64,000 nt of DNA from Hyphomicrobium sp. (lineage in GTDB: Bacteria; Pseudomonadota; Alphaproteobacteria; Rhizobiales; Hyphomicrobiaceae): NCBI RefSeq assembly GCF_019744875.1, contig NZ_JAIETU010000005.1, positions 992,001-1,056,000 of the forward strand, read 5' to 3'. A program made the position numbers and the translations under genes. Shown here in pieces: positions 46,005 to 55,934 of the stretch (position 1 is the first letter of the stretch; each line of letters begins with the position of its first letter). The notes under the pieces are model-generated. The model saw only the letters and a program-made list of their open reading frames with translations. It was not told the origin of the DNA and ran no database searches.

Positions 46005-47374
46005 GGTTGGTTGGGCGTCTTGAGGTTGGCCAGGATGAAGAGGTTCAACCCTTCGAGCCTGCGCACGGCATACCAGTTCATGACGGCCATGGCGGCGTAG
46101 GACGTCGACGTCGCGATGGCCGCGCCTGTCACGCCCCACAGCGGAATGAGGATCACGTTGAGCGTGACCGCGAGAAGCGCGGACGCGCCGAGCGAGAGCG
46201 CGGTCGCGCGCTGGTGGCCCATCATGTTGAGGATGGTGTCTGACGGTCCCATGGCGGCTTTCGTCATGATGCCGGCGGCGAGGATGAACATCAGCGGATA
46301 GGCATCCGTGAAGGTTGCGCCGAACTGGGCGAGGACGAAGTAGCCGATGACGAGGATGCCTGCCGTCATGATGGCGGCCGGGATGAAAGTCCAGCGCACG
46401 GCCATGCCGACGTACGACTGGACCTCGGCCGTTTTGCCCAGGGTGTGTGCCGCGGCGATGCGGCCGGCATAGGCGGTGGCCACGGCGTACAGCACGAAGA
46501 GCGCGAGGCCGGTCGTCTTGGCGGCGGCGAAGTAGTGCCCGATTTCTTCCGACGGACGGAAGAAGTTCAAGACCAGCACGTCCGCATTGAGGATGATGAT
46601 CTCGCAAATGCCGCCCGCGAGCAGCGGCAGCGAGATCGTGAACCACTTGGCGTAGTTCGAGGCGGCGCTGGCCTGCGGGATCTCACGTTCGACGCGTTTC
46701 TCGATCAGGACGGTCTGCAGGAGAGCGGCCAGCACGGTCGCCACGAGCGCGATGGTCATTGCCGTGACCGCGTCGGCCGATAGGCCGACAATGATCACCA
46801 CGCCGACGAACAGCAGCATCGCGAGCGGGCGAATGATGTAGGCGGGCACGATGGCGTCGAGCGTCCAGCCCTGGCCGCGCCCGAACCCGTCCTGCACGTC
46901 CGTCACCGCGTAGGCGGGAAGGGAGATGAGGCCGATCAAAAGCGGCACGGCGAGCGCGGCGCTCTGTTCGAAATGGAAGAACGTGATGACGGCGACGCCG
47001 ACCGCGGCCATCAGCACCGACGTGATCAGCGCGACCTGGCGTCCGGCCTTCAGCAAGCCGCGAAACGCGGCGTAATCCCGATTGGCGGCGTACTGCGGCG
47101 CGAGGCGCATCATGGCGACGTTGAAGCCGAGATGGGCGAGGCCGCCGAGCACCACGACGCACGTCCAGGCTGTGACGTAGAGGCCGTATTCGGATGCGCC
47201 CATCCATCGCGCGAACGCGATCTGGGTGAGGAAGAGCAACGCGGCACTTGCGGCGCGCACGCAAAAGACGCCGATCGCGTTCCAGCTATCGGCATGGCTC
47301 GTGCGGCTCGCGCGAAGGGCATCGAGCGCGGACCGCAGCACGGAGCGAGGTTCGGAGCGGGTCTCAATCATCAT
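46001..47374 (-). CDS. Oligosaccharide flippase (Wzx-like, MOP superfamily)
   Basis: 457 residues with about 12-14 membrane helices. The opening helix block (AASAALLFLTQIAFARWMGA, then GLYVTAWTCVVVLGGLAH) is typical of polysaccharide-biosynthesis flippases. Later helices contain IIILNADVLVLNFFRPSEEI, the conserved loop that follows the substrate cavity. It moves undecaprenyl-linked oligosaccharide across the inner membrane. It overlaps the O-antigen ligase gene by 11 bases and is part of the operon with the WbaP-type transferase. Confidence 0.88.
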   Translation of the reverse strand: MMIETRSEPRSVLRSALDALRASRTSHADSWNAIGVFCVRAASAALLFLTQIAFARWMGASEYGLYVTAWTCVVVLGGLAHLGFNVAMMRLAPQYAANRDYAAFRGLLKAGRQVALITSVLMAAVGVAVITFFHFEQSAALAVPLLIGLISLPAYAVTDVQDGFGRGQGWTLDAIVPAYIIRPLAMLLFVGVVIIVGLSADAVTAMTIALVATVLAALLQTVLIEKRVEREIPQASAASNYAKWFTISLPLLAGGICEIIILNADVLVLNFFRPSEEIGHYFAAAKTTGLALFVLYAVATAYAGRIAAAHTLGKTAEVQSYVGMAVRWTFIPAAIMTAGILVIGYFVLAQFGATFTDAYPLMFILAAGIMTKAAMGPSDTILNMMGHQRATALSLGASALLAVTLNVILIPLWGVTGAAIATSTSYAAMAVMNWYAVRRLEGLNLFILANLKTPNQP

Positions 47375-48644
47375 GGCGAAACTCCGAGACGGGCGGCGTC
47401 AGGGTCGCGTCAACGAGACCCCAGGTCAGGCCCATCAGAATGAAGAAATGCCGCCAGTGGTCGGTGTCGATAATCGCGCCCTCGAGGACGACGCCCATGA
47501 AGGCGGCCGTCGTGACGATGATCGGCCCCTGGAGGGCGGTGCGTTTGCGAATGGCGAAGACGCCGGCGGCGAGCGTGCCGAACACGGAGATCGAGTAGAG
47601 CAGGCCGCCGAGCCATCCCGCATTCATGAACTGGCTGAGATAGACGTTGTGCGCCTCTTCCGGGTGATACGTGTCGCGGAAGGTGTACGTGCCGATGCCC
47701 AGGGGATGATCGAGGATCAGGCCGACGGCCTTTCTCTGGCCGCCGAACCGTCCGTCCGGGCCTTGGTCGTAGGATTGATCGAGGCTCGCGCGCTCCTCGA
47801 AAAGTCCGCCGACGGCTTCGAGGCGCAGGGCAGCGCCGATCGCCAGCACGAGCGTGATGGCGCCGATGACGGCAACGACCGTCAAGCGCTGGATGTCGGC
47901 GACGCGCCGCGTGGTGACCAGGCCGAGCCAGGCGACCATGACGAGGGAAAAGGCCGTGCTGGCCCAGGCGCCGCGCGAGAACGACAGCAGCAGCGCGAGG
48001 CACAGCGGAACGCAGACGACGGCCGCGACCATCGCGTGCCGGATGGGATGACGCAGCGTGACCCAGGCTGTGTAGACGATAGCCGGCGCAAGCGCTGCGC
48101 CGAGCACGTTCGGATCCTTGAAGGTGCCGCGGGCGCGGCCGAAATTCGTGAACAGGTCGTAAGCCGACGGGATCAACTGGAAGTAGCCGGCAAATGCGGC
48201 CGCGGTCGCAATGAGGCAACCGACGACGTAGCAGTTCATGACGAGGCGGAAGCGCGGCTCCGGATCGGCCGACACGTAGCCGGCCAGAACGAGCGCGCCG
48301 AGCGCCAGAAACAGCGTGACGACCTGATGCGTGATAGCAGTGTCGATGTTGGTCGAGACGGAGCAGGCCGCGAGACCGAGCGCCACGAACGCCAGCCATG
48401 CCGCGAAGTTCAACAGCGTCAGGGTGCCGAAGCGCGTGACGCCGAGCAGCGGCAGCCCAACGATTACCGCGGCCATCAGAATGTCGGCGACGGCGGGCTC
48501 TGAAAACACGATCGAGCTGGTGGCCATGGCGCCCGCAACGGCGATGGCTGCGAGCGTGCTCGCGGACACGATCCACCCGTTGCCGCGCTCCTGTCTTGAG
48601 AGCGCGCCAGCGGCGTGTCGCGATGTCAGCGAGAGAGCGGTCAC
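47364..48644 (-). CDS. O-antigen ligase/polymerase family membrane protein (Wzy_C)
   Basis: 426 residues, about ten to twelve membrane helices. A large periplasmic loop includes the Wzy_C-type sequence RARGTFKDPNVLGAALAP and a second charged loop with GIGTYTFRDTYHPEEAHNVY; the His in EEAHNVY is the conserved residue of O-antigen ligases. Ligases join polymer to lipid A core, while polymerases join repeat units; sequence alone does not separate them. It is 3 bases downstream of the WbaP-type gene and overlaps the flippase gene. Confidence 0.85.
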   Translation of the reverse strand: MTALSLTSRHAAGALSRQERGNGWIVSASTLAAIAVAGAMATSSIVFSEPAVADILMAAVIVGLPLLGVTRFGTLTLLNFAAWLAFVALGLAACSVSTNIDTAITHQVVTLFLALGALVLAGYVSADPEPRFRLVMNCYVVGCLIATAAAFAGYFQLIPSAYDLFTNFGRARGTFKDPNVLGAALAPAIVYTAWVTLRHPIRHAMVAAVVCVPLCLALLLSFSRGAWASTAFSLVMVAWLGLVTTRRVADIQRLTVVAVIGAITLVLAIGAALRLEAVGGLFEERASLDQSYDQGPDGRFGGQRKAVGLILDHPLGIGTYTFRDTYHPEEAHNVYLSQFMNAGWLGGLLYSISVFGTLAAGVFAIRKRTALQGPIIVTTAAFMGVVLEGAIIDTDHWRHFFILMGLTWGLVDATLTPPVSEFRHDD

Positions 48645-48646
48645 GA

Positions 48647-50170
48647 TCAGTACGCGTTCTTGCCGGTGAGAAGTGCGAAGGGTGTCGCGGCGATGATGTA
48701 GAGATCGAACAGCAGCGACCAGTTGTCGATGTAGTAGAGGTCCGCATCGACGCGGCGCTGGATCTTCTCGTGCGTGTCGGTCTCGCCGCGCCAGCCGTTG
48801 ATCTGCGCCCAGCCGGTGACGCCGGGCTTCATGCGGTGGCGGGCGAAGTATTCGCCGACGACGGTCTGATAGAGATCGGAGCTGGCCTTGGCCTCGGTCG
48901 CGTGCGGACGCGGACCGACGAGCGACATCTCACCCTTGATGACGTTGATGAGCTGGGGCAGCTCGTCGAGGCTTGTTTTGCGGATGAAGCGGCCGATGGG
49001 CGTGACGCGCGGATCGCCTTTGGTGACGAGCTTGGAGGCGGTGGCATCCGACATGTCGGTGTACATGGAGCGGAACTTCAAGACCTCGATCAGCTCGTTG
49101 TTGAAGCCGAAGCGGCGCTGCTTGAAGATGATCGGTCCCTTGCTGTCGAGGCGGATGGCGAGGGCAACGAGCGCCATGACGGGGGATGCCAGCAGCAACA
49201 GCAGGGCGCCGATGACGCGATCCTCGATGTTCTTGATGACGCGATCCCAATCGGTTAGCGGGCGGTCCATCAGCGCGAGCATCGGCACGCGGCCGATATA
49301 GGAATAGGCGCCCGAGCTCAGGCGCAGCTTGGAGCTGAGCGCGGAAATGCGGATGTCGACCGGCAGCGTCAACAGCACCTTGAGGATCTGCATCAGGCGC
49401 GTCTCGGCCGCCATCGGCACGGTGACGACCATCAGGTCGACGCTCGAGGCGCGGCAGAATGCGGGAAGCTGGTCGAAGTTGCCGAGCTTCGGATAGCCCT
49501 GGATGCTGTCGGCGGAGCGTTCGTCCAAGCGGTCGTCGAAGACGCCGAGGATCGCAAGCTCCTTGAGGTTGTCGGCTTCGAGGGTGGCGATCAGCAGCTC
49601 GGCATCGGGGCCGCCGCCGACGATCACTGTACGACGAACGAGACGTCCGGCGTCGGTCAGCTCGTCGAGCACGCGCGCAAGGGCGAAACGTGCGGCGGTC
49701 ATCGCCGCGATGGAGGCCGAAATCCAGATCATGCCGACGGCCGGCGAGAAGGGTTCGATGCCGATCAGGTAGCCCGCGCCGGCTGCGATGCAGAACACCG
49801 GGAGGAGGCTGCGCGCGATCTTGCCGAGCTGTTCGCTGGGGCGGCGCAGGGCGCGGATCGAGTAGGACCAGTTGCGGCGCAGCTCGAGCGTTGCAGCGAG
49901 CGCGATGAGCACGGCCCAGATCGCCAATCCAAATCCAATCGATGCAGAACCATCAGCCGCGAGCGACGCAAGGAACCCGGTGACGACGACGATGGCGATG
50001 TCGGTCATGCTGGTTGCGAACAGCACCTTCGGGCGGGAGATGATGCGGCGGCTGTCGCTGAAGGCGCGGTCGATGGTCTGGCCGAGGCCGGCCAGCAGGC
50101 GGGCCGGGGCGGAGACGCGCCGGGCATACGGGGCGGACCCGCTCTCGGGGTCATGAGAAAGAATGGCCAT
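48647..50170 (-). CDS. Undecaprenyl-phosphate sugar-phosphate transferase (WbaP/WcaJ type)
   Basis: 507 residues from the Met at 50170 (MAILSHD); another at 50206 is possible. It has an N-terminal domain with four or five helices, a central Rossmann-like CoA-binding part (VIVGGGPDAELLIATLEA) and the C-terminal bacterial sugar transferase domain: RVIGALLLLLASPVMAL, SKGPIIFKQRRFGF, LKFRSMYTD, TSLDELPQLINVIKGEMSLV and KPGVTGWAQINGWRG. Such long forms usually start with glucose-1-phosphate or galactose-1-phosphate. It is the first gene of the operon with ligase/polymerase and flippase. Confidence 0.92.
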   Translation of the reverse strand: MAILSHDPESGSAPYARRVSAPARLLAGLGQTIDRAFSDSRRIISRPKVLFATSMTDIAIVVVTGFLASLAADGSASIGFGLAIWAVLIALAATLELRRNWSYSIRALRRPSEQLGKIARSLLPVFCIAAGAGYLIGIEPFSPAVGMIWISASIAAMTAARFALARVLDELTDAGRLVRRTVIVGGGPDAELLIATLEADNLKELAILGVFDDRLDERSADSIQGYPKLGNFDQLPAFCRASSVDLMVVTVPMAAETRLMQILKVLLTLPVDIRISALSSKLRLSSGAYSYIGRVPMLALMDRPLTDWDRVIKNIEDRVIGALLLLLASPVMALVALAIRLDSKGPIIFKQRRFGFNNELIEVLKFRSMYTDMSDATASKLVTKGDPRVTPIGRFIRKTSLDELPQLINVIKGEMSLVGPRPHATEAKASSDLYQTVVGEYFARHRMKPGVTGWAQINGWRGETDTHEKIQRRVDADLYYIDNWSLLFDLYIIAATPFALLTGKNAY

Positions 50171-50388
50171 GGCTCGAACGCTCGCAACTCTGGATGCTGA
50201 GGGCATCCTTGAGCAAAGTTCGTCTCGAACCCGTAAAATTCGCGGGATCGGCGGCGCATAAGACCGTGCGGCCGGGGCAAGTCGGCGGAGATGGTTAGCA
50301 ATGCGTTACCGCCGCGCGGGCGCGTGCGGGGCGTTTTGGGCGCGTACGAAGCCCGCCGAAATCTCGTGCGTGTGCGGTGCGCAGCCGG

Positions 50389-51951
50389 TCAGGGGATCGC
50401 GGTCAGGGCCGCGGTCGGCCGGCCGAGGCCGCTCGCCAATGCGGCTTCGAGTGCGGCTGTGCCTGCCTCGTCGGCCAACTGCTCCGGCACGACCCAGGCG
50501 CGCCAGGTACGGGACGCGTAGGTTTTTCCGCACGTCAGCGCGCCGGCTGCGATGCGGCAGGTTGGATCAGCTTCGAGCTTCAAGGGCTCGCGGCGATCGT
50601 GGCGCATGATGCGCAGGTCGATCGGCTGCACGGCGGCGGCCATGGCTTTGACGTCCAGGTCGCGGAAGGCGCAGGCGAGATGCTGATTGCACGCGGCGGC
50701 GCGCTTGCCGAGCGTGTTGCCCGGGCCGAGCGCACGGCCGCGCGGCACGGCGTTGGCGTCGCGATCCGAACCGGTGCTGATCCAGCAGGTGGGACCAGAG
50801 CAGATCACGGGGTCGGCGGTTTTGCGGCCGTAGCGGCGAATGCCGTTGGTGCCCGGCTCCATGACGAGGAGGACGGTGACGCGCGACACGGGGCGCGTGT
50901 CGCTTGCGACGGAGGGTGCCGCGGGCGCGATGACGTGAGGCGCGGGCGGGGTGACACCGAGGCCCATGCGGTCGCGTTCGTTGAGCGGGGGCTGCGCGGC
51001 GTTGTTAGGACGCTGCTCCGCAGCGATGCGCTCGCGCTCTTGGCGCTGATGCTCCTTGGCCTCGAGGCGCTCGGTCAGGCGGCGATGCTCGGCTTCCCGT
51101 TCGGCGGCCATTGCGGCCTGCTTCTCGTCGGCGGCGCGTTTTTCGTCGGCAGCACGTTTGGCCTCCGCGACGCGGTTCGCCTCCGCAATGCGGTGCTCCT
51201 CGGCCTTCTTTTCCTCCGCCAGCTTTTCGGCGGCGAGACGCTGTTGCTCCGCAATGCGTTTCTGCTCCGCAATGCGCTGCTCTTCTTCGGCGATGCGCTT
51301 CTCGTCGGCCGCGCGCTTTTCGTCCGCAAGACGCTGCTGCAGCTCCTGCTCGGCAACACGGCGGCGTTCGTCCTCGGCCTTCTTCTGCTCGGCCAGACGC
51401 TGCTCCTGTTCGGCGCGCAGCTTCTGTTCTTCCGCGAGGCGCTTTTCCTCTGCGATGCGCTTGTCTTCGGCAGCCTTCTCTTGCTCTGCGGCAACGCGTT
51501 GTTCGGCCTCGACGGCCATGCGTTCGGCCTCGGCGGCGCGGTCGGCAATGAACTTGTCGCGCGCGATGCGTTGTTCCTCGGCGAGGCGTCGCGCCTTTTC
51601 GGCGTGCTCACGCTCGGCCTGCTCGGCGGCCAGGCGGCGGTCTTGCTCTTCCTTGGCGTCACGCGCTTCGGCTTCGGCGCGCGCTTTGTCGGCCGCGGCC
51701 TTGCGCTCGTTGGCTTCGTCGCGCGCGCGCTTCAGCATTTCGGCTTCTTCGACCTTGCGACGTTCCGAGTCTTCCTTCTTTCGGCGCTCCGCAATCTCCT
51801 TTTTGCGCTGCTGGTCCTCGCGCTCTGCGCCGCCCGCGAACTTTTCAGCCAGCGCGTGGCCCGCGTCCTGGCCGATGGCCGTGCCTGCTGCAACCACCAG
51901 ACATGCGCCCGCGATCGCCGCGAGCAACGGGGCGCTTCTGAGCGACGTCAT
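50389..51951 (-). CDS. Secreted charged-helix (coiled-coil or single alpha-helix) protein
   Basis: 520 residues from the Met at 51951, for which GGAG lies just upstream inside the alternative MRRPSM start. A signal peptide (MTSLRSAPLLAAIAGACLV, cleavage near AIGQD) is followed by about 300 residues made almost only of Ala, Glu, Lys, Arg, Gln and Asp in short repeats (EEQRIAEQKRIAEQQR). About 130 C-terminal residues form a compact domain with six or so cysteines (DPVICSGPTCWIS, AAACNQHLACAFRD, DPTCRIAAGALTCGKTY), so disulfides in the periplasm are likely. A rigid rod plus a folded cap is the best description; function unknown. It precedes the WbaP-type operon by about 220 bases. Confidence 0.65.
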   Translation of the reverse strand: MTSLRSAPLLAAIAGACLVVAAGTAIGQDAGHALAEKFAGGAEREDQQRKKEIAERRKKEDSERRKVEEAEMLKRARDEANERKAAADKARAEAEARDAKEEQDRRLAAEQAEREHAEKARRLAEEQRIARDKFIADRAAEAERMAVEAEQRVAAEQEKAAEDKRIAEEKRLAEEQKLRAEQEQRLAEQKKAEDERRRVAEQELQQRLADEKRAADEKRIAEEEQRIAEQKRIAEQQRLAAEKLAEEKKAEEHRIAEANRVAEAKRAADEKRAADEKQAAMAAEREAEHRRLTERLEAKEHQRQERERIAAEQRPNNAAQPPLNERDRMGLGVTPPAPHVIAPAAPSVASDTRPVSRVTVLLVMEPGTNGIRRYGRKTADPVICSGPTCWISTGSDRDANAVPRGRALGPGNTLGKRAAACNQHLACAFRDLDVKAMAAAVQPIDLRIMRHDRREPLKLEADPTCRIAAGALTCGKTYASRTWRAWVVPEQLADEAGTAALEAALASGLGRPTAALTAIP

Positions 51952-52086
51952 GGAGGGTCTCCGCATGGTGCGAATGAATGTCGAATGCCGAATGATGTCC
52001 GCTTGGCAGGTCGAGCTGCCAGGACGGGGGGATCATCTGCGCGGATTTCGGCAACATAGTGGATGAAGCGCGGCAGCTTCGCGCCT

Positions 52087-52959
52087 TCAGGCGACGCGAG
52101 CAGCAAGAATGGCCGCCAAGCCTTCGCGATAGGACGGGTAGGCGAGGCGGACGCCGAGGTCGTCCAGAATGCGGCGGTTCCGCACGCGCCTGTTCTCGGA
52201 ATAGAAGCTGCGCCCCATGGGCGAGAGGGCGGCCGTTTCGAACGGCGTCTCGGCGGGCGGCGGTTGCCCGATCAGGCTCGCGGCAAACGCGACGACGTCC
52301 TGCGGCGGGGCGGGCTCGCTGTCGGTGACATTGTAGACCGCGTGCGCGCCGCCGCCTGCCGCCGCCGTTTCCAGGACGGCGGCGATGTCGTCGACATGGA
52401 TGCGGTTGAAGACCTGGCCGGGCTTGACGATGCGGCGCGCCGTGCCTTCGTAGAGGTCGTCGATGGCACTGCGGCCGGGTCCGTAGATGCCGGCGAGGCG
52501 GAAGATTTTCACGGGCCGGTTGTGGGCGGAGCCGAAGTCGAGCCAGGATTTTTCCGCCGTCACGCGGCGAACCGTGCGCTCCGAACCCGGCTTTGGCGTC
52601 GTGTCCTCGTCCACCCATGCGCCGCCGAAATCGCCGTAGACGCCGACCGTCGACAGGTAGCCGATCCAGCGGATGTCGTGGGCCTTGGCGATCTCGCGGC
52701 TATGGTGGTGCAGCACAGGATCGCCATCCGCATCGGGGCCCGCCGAGATCAGGACGTGCGTGACGCCTGCAAGAGCTGCGGCGAGCGCGGGGGCGGCGTC
52801 GATCCCGTCGAACAGCACGCCGTGGTAGCCGAGGGACTGGATGCGCGCGACGCCCTCGGGCGTGCGCGCCGTTCCGGCGATGCGCCAGCCGAGCGGTGCC
52901 AAGCGGCGCGCGAGCGCTTCGGCGCTGTAGCCAAGTCCGAAGCAGAAGAGGCTGTTCAT
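52087..52959 (-). CDS. NAD(P)-dependent epimerase-like protein (YeeZ-type SDR)
   Basis: 290 residues. The N-terminal motif LFCFGLGYSAEALARRL is the YeeZ-type GxGxxG-like start rather than the classic SDR TGxxGxxG. IGYLSTVGVYGDFGGAWVDE, the RLAGIYGPGRSAID segment and a NRIHVDDIAAVL region are typical of extended SDR epimerases. The substrate is unknown; UDP-sugar is a guess. It is upstream of the charged-helix gene and divergent from nothing nearby. Confidence 0.75.
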   Translation of the reverse strand: MNSLFCFGLGYSAEALARRLAPLGWRIAGTARTPEGVARIQSLGYHGVLFDGIDAAPALAAALAGVTHVLISAGPDADGDPVLHHHSREIAKAHDIRWIGYLSTVGVYGDFGGAWVDEDTTPKPGSERTVRRVTAEKSWLDFGSAHNRPVKIFRLAGIYGPGRSAIDDLYEGTARRIVKPGQVFNRIHVDDIAAVLETAAAGGGAHAVYNVTDSEPAPPQDVVAFAASLIGQPPPAETPFETAALSPMGRSFYSENRRVRNRRILDDLGVRLAYPSYREGLAAILAARVA

Positions 52960-53011
52960 CCTCGTGTCCTTTTAATTCCGAAGTTCGCAGGTGCCGCCAG
53001 CGACGGGGATA

Positions 53012-54166
53012 TCACACGAGCTCGCTTTCCCATTCGCGGCGCACGTCGGCGTCGGGTTCGGCGGGGCCGCGCGCCGCCTCGGCCGCGCGCCGCTCGCCGT
53101 CCGTCGCCAGCCGGCGGAACGCCCACACGGCCATGGCGCGTACGATGGGCGACGGATCGTCCAAAAGCGGCGTCACGGACGGCAACAGCGCCGCGTCCTT
53201 GGCGTTGCCCGCAGCGATCAGGCAGTTGCGAACAACGCGGTCGCGCCCGGTGCGTTTCACGGGCGTGCCGCGAAAGCGGGTGCGGAAGGCGGCATCGTCG
53301 AGCGCCAGCAGGTCGGCCAGGGGCGGGTTGTCGAGCTCGGCGCGGATTTCGAGGCGCGTTTCGTGGCTCGCCTGGGCGAACTTGTTCCAGGGGCAAACGG
53401 CGAGGCAATCGTCGCAGCCGAAGATGCGGTTGCCGATCGGCGCGCGGAACTCGTCCGGGATATGGCCTTTGTGCTCGATCGTGAGGTAGGCGATGCAGCG
53501 GCGCGCGTCGAGCTGGTAGGGCGCGGGAAACGCCTTGGTCGGGCAGGCGTCGAGGCAGCGCGAGCAGTTGCCGCAGTGGTCGCGCTCGGGGGCGTCGGGG
53601 TCGAGGTCGGCGGCGGACAGGATCGCGCCGAGGAACAGCCACGAGCCGTGCTGGCGCGAGACGAGGTTGGTGTGCTTGCCCTGCCAGCCGATGCCGGCGG
53701 CGGCGGCCAGCGGCTTTTCCATCAGGGGCGCGGTGTCGACGAAGACCTTGACCGGCAGACCCGTGTCGCGCTCGAGGCGGCCGGCGATCTCCTTGAGCTT
53801 GCCCTTCATGACGTCATGATAGTCGCTGCGCTTGGCGTAGGTCGAAACGACGCCGTTGGCCGTGTCGGCGAGCGCGTCCATCGGATCGTTCTCAGGGGCG
53901 TAGCTCATGCCGAGCATGACGATGGAGCGCACGTCGGGCCACAGGTGGCGCGGATCGCGGCGGCGGTCGGCGTGGGTTTCCAGCCAGTCCATCGTGCCGT
54001 GGCGCCCGTCGGCGAGAAAGGCCAGCAGGCGGTCGCCGGCACCGCCAATGGCATCCGGCTGCGTCACGCGCACGGTGTCGAACCCCAGCTCGCGCGCATG
54101 CGCCTGCAACGCCGATTTCGCGGCCGCGGAGGGCGGAGCCTCCAAGCTCTTGGCGTCGTGTGACAT
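53012..54166 (-). CDS. queG: Epoxyqueuosine reductase
   Basis: 384 residues from the ATG at 54166; a Met at 54199 would overlap the GST gene and was rejected. It reduces epoxyqueuosine to queuosine in tRNA using cobalamin and two [4Fe-4S] clusters. The cluster motifs are CGNCSRCLDACPT and FGCDDCLAVCPWN. Cobalamin-domain words VMLGMSYAPEND and VFVDTAPLMEKPLAAAAGIG are present, and a C-terminal HEAT-like repeat segment follows (VRNCLIAAGNAKD, IVRAMAVWAFRRL). Confidence 0.95.
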   Translation of the reverse strand: MSHDAKSLEAPPSAAAKSALQAHARELGFDTVRVTQPDAIGGAGDRLLAFLADGRHGTMDWLETHADRRRDPRHLWPDVRSIVMLGMSYAPENDPMDALADTANGVVSTYAKRSDYHDVMKGKLKEIAGRLERDTGLPVKVFVDTAPLMEKPLAAAAGIGWQGKHTNLVSRQHGSWLFLGAILSAADLDPDAPERDHCGNCSRCLDACPTKAFPAPYQLDARRCIAYLTIEHKGHIPDEFRAPIGNRIFGCDDCLAVCPWNKFAQASHETRLEIRAELDNPPLADLLALDDAAFRTRFRGTPVKRTGRDRVVRNCLIAAGNAKDAALLPSVTPLLDDPSPIVRAMAVWAFRRLATDGERRAAEAARGPAEPDADVRREWESELV

Positions 54167-54179
54167 CGGCAGGCCAGTT

Positions 54180-54875
54180 TCAAAAATCGAGGTCGGCATA
54201 GACGGCGGCCGGGGCGATGCCCGCCATGCGATCGGCGAGCAGCGGGCGGAACGACGGGCGCGACTTCATGCGGGCGTACCAGGATTTCGCGGAGGCGTAG
54301 TCGTCCCAGGCGATCTCGCCCAGGTAGTCTATGGCGGAGATGTGCCCCGCGGCGGCGGAGTCGGCGAAGCTCATCTCATTGCCGGCGAGCCAGCGCCGCT
54401 CATGGGCGAGATGGTTCACGTAGCTCATGTGATAGCGGATGTTGGCCCGGATCGCGCGCAGGGCATCGGGATCGGGCGAATGGGACCGGTCCGGCACGAG
54501 ATGGCCGTAGATGCGCTCGAACAGCAGCTCGCGCGTGACCTCGCGGTCGAGCTTGCCGTGGAACCAGTCGACGAGGCGGCGCTGCTCGGCGCGTTCCTCG
54601 ATGGTGCCCGGAAAGAGCGGCGCGGTGCGCCCACCCTTCTCGTGGTTCTGGAGAAGCTCGGCGAAGTATTCGGAGATGGCATAGACGCCGCGCAGCGCCA
54701 GGCCGCTTTCGAGCGTGAGAACGGGCAGCTCGCCTGCCGGATTGAGGGCGAGGAACGATGGGCGCCATTCCCACGGGCGCTCCTCGGCCAGCGTCGCCTC
54801 GACGCCGATCTCGGCCAGCGCCAGGCGGACTGAGCGCGACTTGGGACAGAGCTTGAATTGGGTCAGCGTCGGCAT
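54180..54875 (-). CDS. Glutathione S-transferase family protein
   Basis: 231 residues from the Met at 54875 ([20 protein letters not shown]); a Met three residues earlier is possible. The thioredoxin-like N-terminal domain has the CPKSRSVR active-site helix and [15 protein letters not shown] cis-Pro region; the C-terminal helical domain has [18 protein letters not shown]. It sits 13 bases upstream of queG on the same strand and is probably co-transcribed. Confidence 0.87.
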   Translation of the reverse strand: MPTLTQFKLCPKSRSVRLALAEIGVEATLAEERPWEWRPSFLALNPAGELPVLTLESGLALRGVYAISEYFAELLQNHEKGGRTAPLFPGTIEERAEQRRLVDWFHGKLDREVTRELLFERIYGHLVPDRSHSPDPDALRAIRANIRYHMSYVNHLAHERRWLAGNEMSFADSAAAGHISAIDYLGEIAWDDYASAKSWYARMKSRPSFRPLLADRMAGIAPAAVYADLDF

Positions 54876-55108
54876 CGCATGCACGGGGCTTGGATCAGCT
54901 CGGATGGGTGTGGCGGAAATGCTTCTGGCAGGTGCGGCGCGTCATAGGGGCACTGCCTGCGGAACGTATCCTCGTTTTTGCAATCATGCTACCGAGTGCC
55001 GCGCTGAGGGACTGCCTTTCGTCGCGGCCATTCCGCCGCCTCTCTTTTGCGCCAGTTCGTCTTTGTGCCATTCCGCCGCGTCTCACCGCTTTCCGGAGAA
55101 ATCCCCCA

Positions 55109-55906
55109 ATGCCGATCTGGCAAGCCGTTCTGCTCGGGTTCATCGAGGGGCTGACGGAATTCCTACCCGTGTCTTCGACCGGACATATCCTGCTCGCCGG
55201 ACATTTCATGGGGTTCGACTCGCCCGGCAAGACGTTCGAGGTTTTGATCCAGCTCGGCGCCATTCTGGCGATCGTCTACGTCTATTTCTGGCGGCTGATC
55301 GAAATGGTGCGGTCATTGCCGCACGATCCCCAGATGCGCCGGTTCGCGGTCGCGCTGCTGATCGCGTTTCTGCCGGCCGCCCTCCTTGGCGCGCTGCTGC
55401 ACAAGTACATCAAAGAGGTGTTGTTCGAGACCCCGGCGCTCATCTGCGCGATGCTCATTCTCGGCGGCATCGTGCTGTTGGTGGTCGATCGGATCAAGCT
55501 TCCGGTGCGGTTTACGGACGTCACCGACATTGCCCCGCCGCGCGCGTTCGGCATCGGCCTTTTTCAATGCCTGGCCTTGGTGCCCGGCGTGTCGCGCTCC
55601 GGCTCGACCATCGTGGGCGGCCTGCTGCTCGGCGCCGACAAGCGTACGGCGGCCGAATTCTCGTTCTTCCTGGCGATGCCGACCATGGCGGGCGCGTTCG
55701 CGCTCGATCTCTTCAAGAACTGGGGGCGGCTGCACGCGGCCGATGCGTTGCCGATCGGGGTCGGCTTCCTGGTCGCATTCGTGACGGCCGTGATCGTGGT
55801 GCGGATGGCACTCGAATTCATCGGCCGGCACGGGTTTGCGCCGTTCGGCTGGTGGCGGATCGTGATTGGAACGTTGGGGCTCGCGGCGCTCGCCGTGTAC
55901 GGGTGA
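55109..55906 (+). CDS. uppP: Undecaprenyl-diphosphatase
   Basis: 265 residues from the ATG at 55109, with GGAGAA about 9 bases upstream; the longer frame from 54890 was rejected. It recycles undecaprenyl diphosphate to undecaprenyl phosphate for peptidoglycan and surface-glycan synthesis. Two BacA/UppP motifs are exact: [14 protein letters not shown] near the N-terminus and PGVSRSGST in the middle. About eight membrane helices are present. Confidence 0.96.
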   Translation: MPIWQAVLLGFIEGLTEFLPVSSTGHILLAGHFMGFDSPGKTFEVLIQLGAILAIVYVYFWRLIEMVRSLPHDPQMRRFAVALLIAFLPAALLGALLHKYIKEVLFETPALICAMLILGGIVLLVVDRIKLPVRFTDVTDIAPPRAFGIGLFQCLALVPGVSRSGSTIVGGLLLGADKRTAAEFSFFLAMPTMAGAFALDLFKNWGRLHAADALPIGVGFLVAFVTAVIVVRMALEFIGRHGFAPFGWWRIVIGTLGLAALAVYG

Positions 55907-55934
55907 TCGCCGCGTAAAGCCGTAGTTCTTTGCC

